NCBI GenBank assembly: GCA_029962745.1
Contig: CM057165.1
Span: 760,093 to 824,092 of the forward strand
Length of the DNA stretch: 64,000 bases
Source of the DNA: Echinometra lucunter
Lineage: Eukaryota > Echinodermata > Echinoidea > Camarodonta > Echinometridae
Reading direction: 5' to 3'
The position numbers and the translations under genes were made by a program. This document shows positions 62,893 to 64,000 of this stretch, one piece after another; the first letter of the stretch is position 1, and every line of letters begins with the position of its first letter. Below the pieces are notes generated by a model. That model had not been told where the DNA came from and ran no database searches. It worked only from the letters and a program-made list of their open reading frames with translations.

Positions 62893-63224
62893 GTTAGTTG
62901 AGGTTCTTTTGCTTCGATTTCGATCAGTAATAATAATGATAATAATGATGATAAAAATAATAATGATAATAATGATAATAACAATAATAATGATAATTTG
63001 AATTTATGCAGACTATATAAAAACATGTTTCGGGAAGACATAAAATGTGTGGGTGAAAGTGAAACCCAAAGAAGTCTACTTTTCGGATATAAAAAGAGAT
63101 GTCGGATCATGATCATGAACATATTGCACAATATAAAACTTACATAAAGTTATAAAAATCTAATCAGTGGACGGCACGAGCTATGACTGAAGAAAAATGA
63201 AGGTAACATTTCAAAGTTCCAAGA

Positions 63225-63350
63225 TTGAACACCTTGGTTGAGCTTGACAAATGTAGATTCATCATGTCTTGCAAATATAGTGCCGTGGTGGTTTTGAACT
63301 CACGACCTTCGCGTCTCCAGTCGGCTGATTAAACCACTCGACTGCAACAC
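63225..63350 (-). mobile_element. tRNA-like SINE fragment, reverse strand (second tandem copy)
   Basis: The reverse strand has a CGAGTGGTTTAATCAGCCG head and GTGAGTTCAAAAC (B-box-like), then SINE body. Duplicate of 62085-62195. Confidence 0.5.
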
Positions 63351-63634
63351 CTCCACGATTTATTTATGTATTTATTAATAACTAATTTATATCATGACTG
63401 CACAAGCAGTTCTATGAATCTTTTGATTATCTTCTAAACTAGAATAGGATGTTGCAGTATACTTTTTACCCTGCCTCAAGGCATCGGATTGGGTGCCTTT
63501 GCTACATAGTGTCTCCCAGATTACAATGTAATCACCAATAAGTCTTATCACCAATCGATAGGATGCTAGAACCAAAAAAGTTTGAACCTCAATCGCTTCT
63601 CATCTTTGAATCATTGTAATGATAATAGAAATAA

Positions 63635-63635
63635 T

Positions 63636-63697
<62 letters not shown>

Positions 63698-63810
63698 TAA
63701 TAATAATGATGATAATAATAATAAAAATGATAATAATGATGATGATAATAGTGATGATGATGATAATAATAATAATAATAACAATAATAATAATAATAAT
63801 AATCCGTTCT
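63635..63810 (+). repeat. (AAT)n microsatellite with GAT interruptions
   Basis: Long triplet run ahead of the SINE at 63810. Open frames here are homopolymeric Asn or Ile and not genes. Confidence 0.95.
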
Positions 63811-64000
63811 TGTATAGCGGATATCACATTGTTATTTAACGTCTCTGTGCGTTTTCAAAGGATTTTGGATATTGTTACCCCGGCTTTAGCCCGGCAGCCA
63901 TTAAAGCGCACAACAATGTCAAGGAATCACTTCCTGCCAGGTATCCATTTACCTCACCTGGGTCGAGTGTGGCAAATGTAGATTAATGTCTTGCCAAAGG
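63810..64000 (-). mobile_element. tRNA-headed SINE, reverse strand, cut by the window end
   Basis: Reverse complement of the 19005 SINE body: GTTCTTGTATAGCG, then ACCCCGGCTTTAGC, then ATCCATTTAC and CACCTGGGTCGAGTGTGGCA. The tRNA-like head lies beyond base 64000. Confidence 0.75.

Overview
The window is invertebrate animal nuclear DNA. It is AT-rich and intron-rich, dense in transposon debris and microsatellites, and has a 500-base assembly gap at 10062-10561. Tandem CUB and SRCR modules in one multi-exon gene, LDL-receptor YWTD blades, CR1-like LINEs, tRNA-headed SINEs and hAT, piggyBac and Tc1-type elements together suggest a marine deuterostome. An echinoderm, possibly a sea urchin, is most likely. 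This placement is inference; no species-diagnostic gene is present.

Left part (1-24430): a 4.8-kb segment occurs twice in direct orientation, at 1-4771 and 17566-22350. Each copy carries a tRNA-headed SINE, a TTAA-flanked MITE and a reverse-strand LINE endonuclease remnant. One copy holds a micro-inversion, and copy 1 ends exactly where LINE ORF1 sequence begins. Between the copies lie LINE ORF1 and endonuclease remnants, the gap, and the 3' part of a gene for a nucleoside 2-deoxyribosyltransferase-like protein (exons at 11362, 12563 and 13196, last exon frameshifted). Two decayed extra copies of one of its exons flank the good one. A 118-bp minisatellite begins inside its last exon. Several MITEs and a 414-bp foldback element follow.

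Right part (24431-64000): one large plus-strand gene dominates. I could join 42 exons in consistent phase (about 5.1 kb, about 1,700 codons; the 3' end lies beyond the window). They encode a signal peptide, then six CUB domains each followed by short Trp/Pro/Thr-rich linker exons, then one six-bladed YWTD propeller, a Trp-rich linker, a seventh CUB and two group A SRCR domains. CUB units 1-5 are a recent genomic tandem amplification of about 2.6-3 kb that includes the introns, which carry an ancestral hAT-like MITE and a LINE 3' tail. Unit 4 received a 3.25-kb CR1-like LINE, and its empty site can be read in unit 3. The SRCR exon lies in a separate 1,136-bp tandem duplication. The protein is probably secreted or on the cell surface and binds ligands, plausibly in recognition or immunity; that role is inferred from domain families only. 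The CUB domains lack most canonical cysteines, and linker exon number varies between units, so the locus looks like a fast-changing repeat-module gene.

No bacterial genes, CRISPR array or operon are present. Exon calls rest on reading splice sites and phases by eye, and no transcript evidence was available.
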